This document shows, piece by piece, positions 62,963-64,000 of a stretch of DNA of 64,000 nucleotides (positions within the stretch are counted from its first letter, which is position 1; the number at the start of each line of letters is the position of its first letter). The notes below the pieces were generated by a model that saw only the letters and a list, made by a program, of their open reading frames with translations, did no database searches and had not been told where the DNA came from. A program made the translations under genes and the position numbers. The DNA lies in the NCBI RefSeq assembly GCF_900217235.1, contig NZ_LT907975.1, positions 3,633,001 through 3,697,000 of the forward strand, written 5' to 3'. This DNA is from Pseudodesulfovibrio profundus. Its GTDB lineage: Bacteria; Desulfobacterota; Desulfovibrionia; Desulfovibrionales; Desulfovibrionaceae.

Positions 62963-64000
62963 CTAGCTGACAGTGACTTTTCGGAACATGCCGAGCATGT
63001 GGTAGAGCAGATGGCAATGAAAAGCCCAACTGCCCATGGCATCAGCGGTGACCAGATAGCTCAGCTTCGAGCCGGGCTGGACGATGACCGTGTGCTTCCG
63101 CGGGATGGCGTGCGGGTCGCCTGTTTCGAGGTCGGACCACATGCCGTGCAGGTGCATGGGGTGGTTCATCATGGTGTCGTTGACGAATGTGATGCGCACT
63201 CGTTCATTATACTTGAGCTGAATAGGCTCTGCATCGGCATACTTCACGCCATTGATGGACCACATGTAGCGGGACATATTGCCTGTCAGGTGGAGCTGGA
63301 TTTCCCGTTCCGGCTCGCGCATGTCGGGCGTATGGTACAGGTTGCGCAGGTCGGCGTAGGTCAACACCCGGCGGCCGTTATCCCTGAGTCCGACTCCGGG
63401 ATCGTCAAGTCGCATTTGCGGTGCTTCGGCCCGCATGTCCACATGGGGACCAAACTCGGTCGGTGCGTGAACGATCGGCTCCTGACTGCCGAATCCGGCC
63501 CGGCCAAGCATTGCCATGTCGTCCATCTGGTCCGGCATCTGGTCCGGCATCTGATGCTGGGAGTGGTCCATGGTTGGTTCTGACTCCATGTTGCCCATGG
63601 TGTGACCGCCGCTTCCATGATCCATGCCTTCCATGTCCATTGCCATGCCCATGTCCCGGTGGCCGAGGATGGGGAGCGGGTCCATTTCAGGAATATCTGC
63701 TTCAAGGGAAGCGTCCGGCGTGAGTGTGCCTCTCGCATACCCGGAGCGATCAATGGCCTGGGCGAACACGCAGTAGGCGGTGTCGTCCTTGGGTTCGACA
63801 ATGACATCATAGGTCTCGGCAACGCCGATGCGGAATTCATCGACCGATACCGGCTCGATGTTCTGGCCGTCGGCAGCGACCACCGTCATTTTCAGGCCGG
63901 GAATGCGGAAATCAAAGAACGTCATGGCAGAGCCGTTGATGACCCGCAGTCTGACTTTTTCCCCTCGCTTGAAGAGGCCCTTCCAGCCTTGGGCAGGTGT
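62963..64000 (-). CDS. copA: CopA-type multicopper oxidase, C-terminal part
   Basis: At least 345 residues; the start lies right of the window and the frame is open to the last base. It has middle and last cupredoxin domains, a Met/His-rich copper-storage loop (MDMEGMDHGSGGHTMGN, MPDQMPDQM) and the copper ligands HPMHLHGMW and HCHLLYHMLGMF. This is the PcoA/CopA periplasmic copper oxidase that works with CopB. Upstream residues WKGLFKRGEKVRLRVINGSA are in the same frame, so the ATG at 63925 is internal. Confidence 0.9.
   Translation of the reverse strand, partial: TPAQGWKGLFKRGEKVRLRVINGSAMTFFDFRIPGLKMTVVAADGQNIEPVSVDEFRIGVAETYDVIVEPKDDTAYCVFAQAIDRSGYARGTLTPDASLEADIPEMDPLPILGHRDMGMAMDMEGMDHGSGGHTMGNMESEPTMDHSQHQMPDQMPDQMDDMAMLGRAGFGSQEPIVHAPTEFGPHVDMRAEAPQMRLDDPGVGLRDNGRRVLTYADLRNLYHTPDMREPEREIQLHLTGNMSRYMWSINGVKYADAEPIQLKYNERVRITFVNDTMMNHPMHLHGMWSDLETGDPHAIPRKHTVIVQPGSKLSYLVTADAMGSWAFHCHLLYHMLGMFRKVTVS

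Noticed and set aside
63541-63600. Tandem short repeat in the copper oxidase gene as a CRISPR or minisatellite
   Set aside because: It encodes the repeated MPDQ segment of the Met-rich copper loop of CopA; a coding repeat with only two units.

Overview
The window looks like chromosome of a sulfate-reducing deltaproteobacterium of the Desulfovibrio / Pseudodesulfovibrio type. The evidence is a tetraheme class III cytochrome beside a selenocysteine formate dehydrogenase, a small one-domain sulfite reductase of the Desulfovibrio type, a glycyl-radical isethionate sulfite-lyase with its activase, many periplasmic binding proteins and several sigma-54 regulators. The genus is inferred from gene content only.

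Layout. 1-1035: end of a DmsB/DmsC-like respiratory complex. 1036-7499: a sigma-54 operon (YeiH/UPF0324-type exporter, a 34-residue membrane peptide, a Usp protein, a PhnD-like binding protein, a histidine kinase and an NtrC-type regulator). Its first gene is broken by a 709-bp IS1595-family element and by a separate one-base deletion. 7743-9353: a chemoreceptor. 9413-13120: an overlapping unit of binding protein, Cache-HAMP-SpoIIE phosphatase, STAS antagonist and RsbW-like kinase. 13545-19461: a nucleoside/nucleobase ABC importer plus cytosine deaminase. 19891-23969: a HAD hydrolase and a PhnDCEE importer, with a 1268-bp IS5-family element just upstream of phnD. 25614-29365: PotABCD polyamine importer. 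29383-33519: a sigma-54 operon with RimK, a RimB-like retropepsin, a GNAT, small beta-rich proteins and an acyltransferase, followed by its probable regulator (33788-35185). 35392-37887: a Tau/Ssu/NitT-type importer. 38326-43276: a divergent CooS-like protein, a DUF169 protein and a GAF-AAA regulator. 43523-44431: YitT protein. 44939-49179: formate dehydrogenase with cytochrome c3. 49811-50467: small sulfite reductase. 50548-61155: isethionate module (TRAP transporter, amidohydrolase, TauE/SafE, PAS-AAA regulator, IslA, IslB). 61273-64000: copper resistance genes.

How it works together. The strongest theme is a repeated regulatory design. Four sigma-54 activators are encoded, and beside each lies at least one near-consensus -24/-12 promoter with its own family of dyad enhancer sites: GTTCCC-N4-GGGAAC (1204-1250), GGAACT-N3-AGTTC (33624-33795), AACG-N6-CGTT (38103-38161 and 41418-41431) and TGCA-N4-TGCA (53743-53853 and 57315-57415). 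The last family occurs at both the TRAP and islA promoters, which ties uptake and cleavage of isethionate into one regulon. Sulfite from IslA would feed dissimilatory sulfite reduction or leave through TauE/SafE. The least understood module is the sigma-54 RimK/retropepsin/GNAT/small-protein operon. The CooS-like protein keeps the B-cluster but appears to have lost D-cluster and some C-cluster ligands.

All calls come from reading the sequence; no database search was run.
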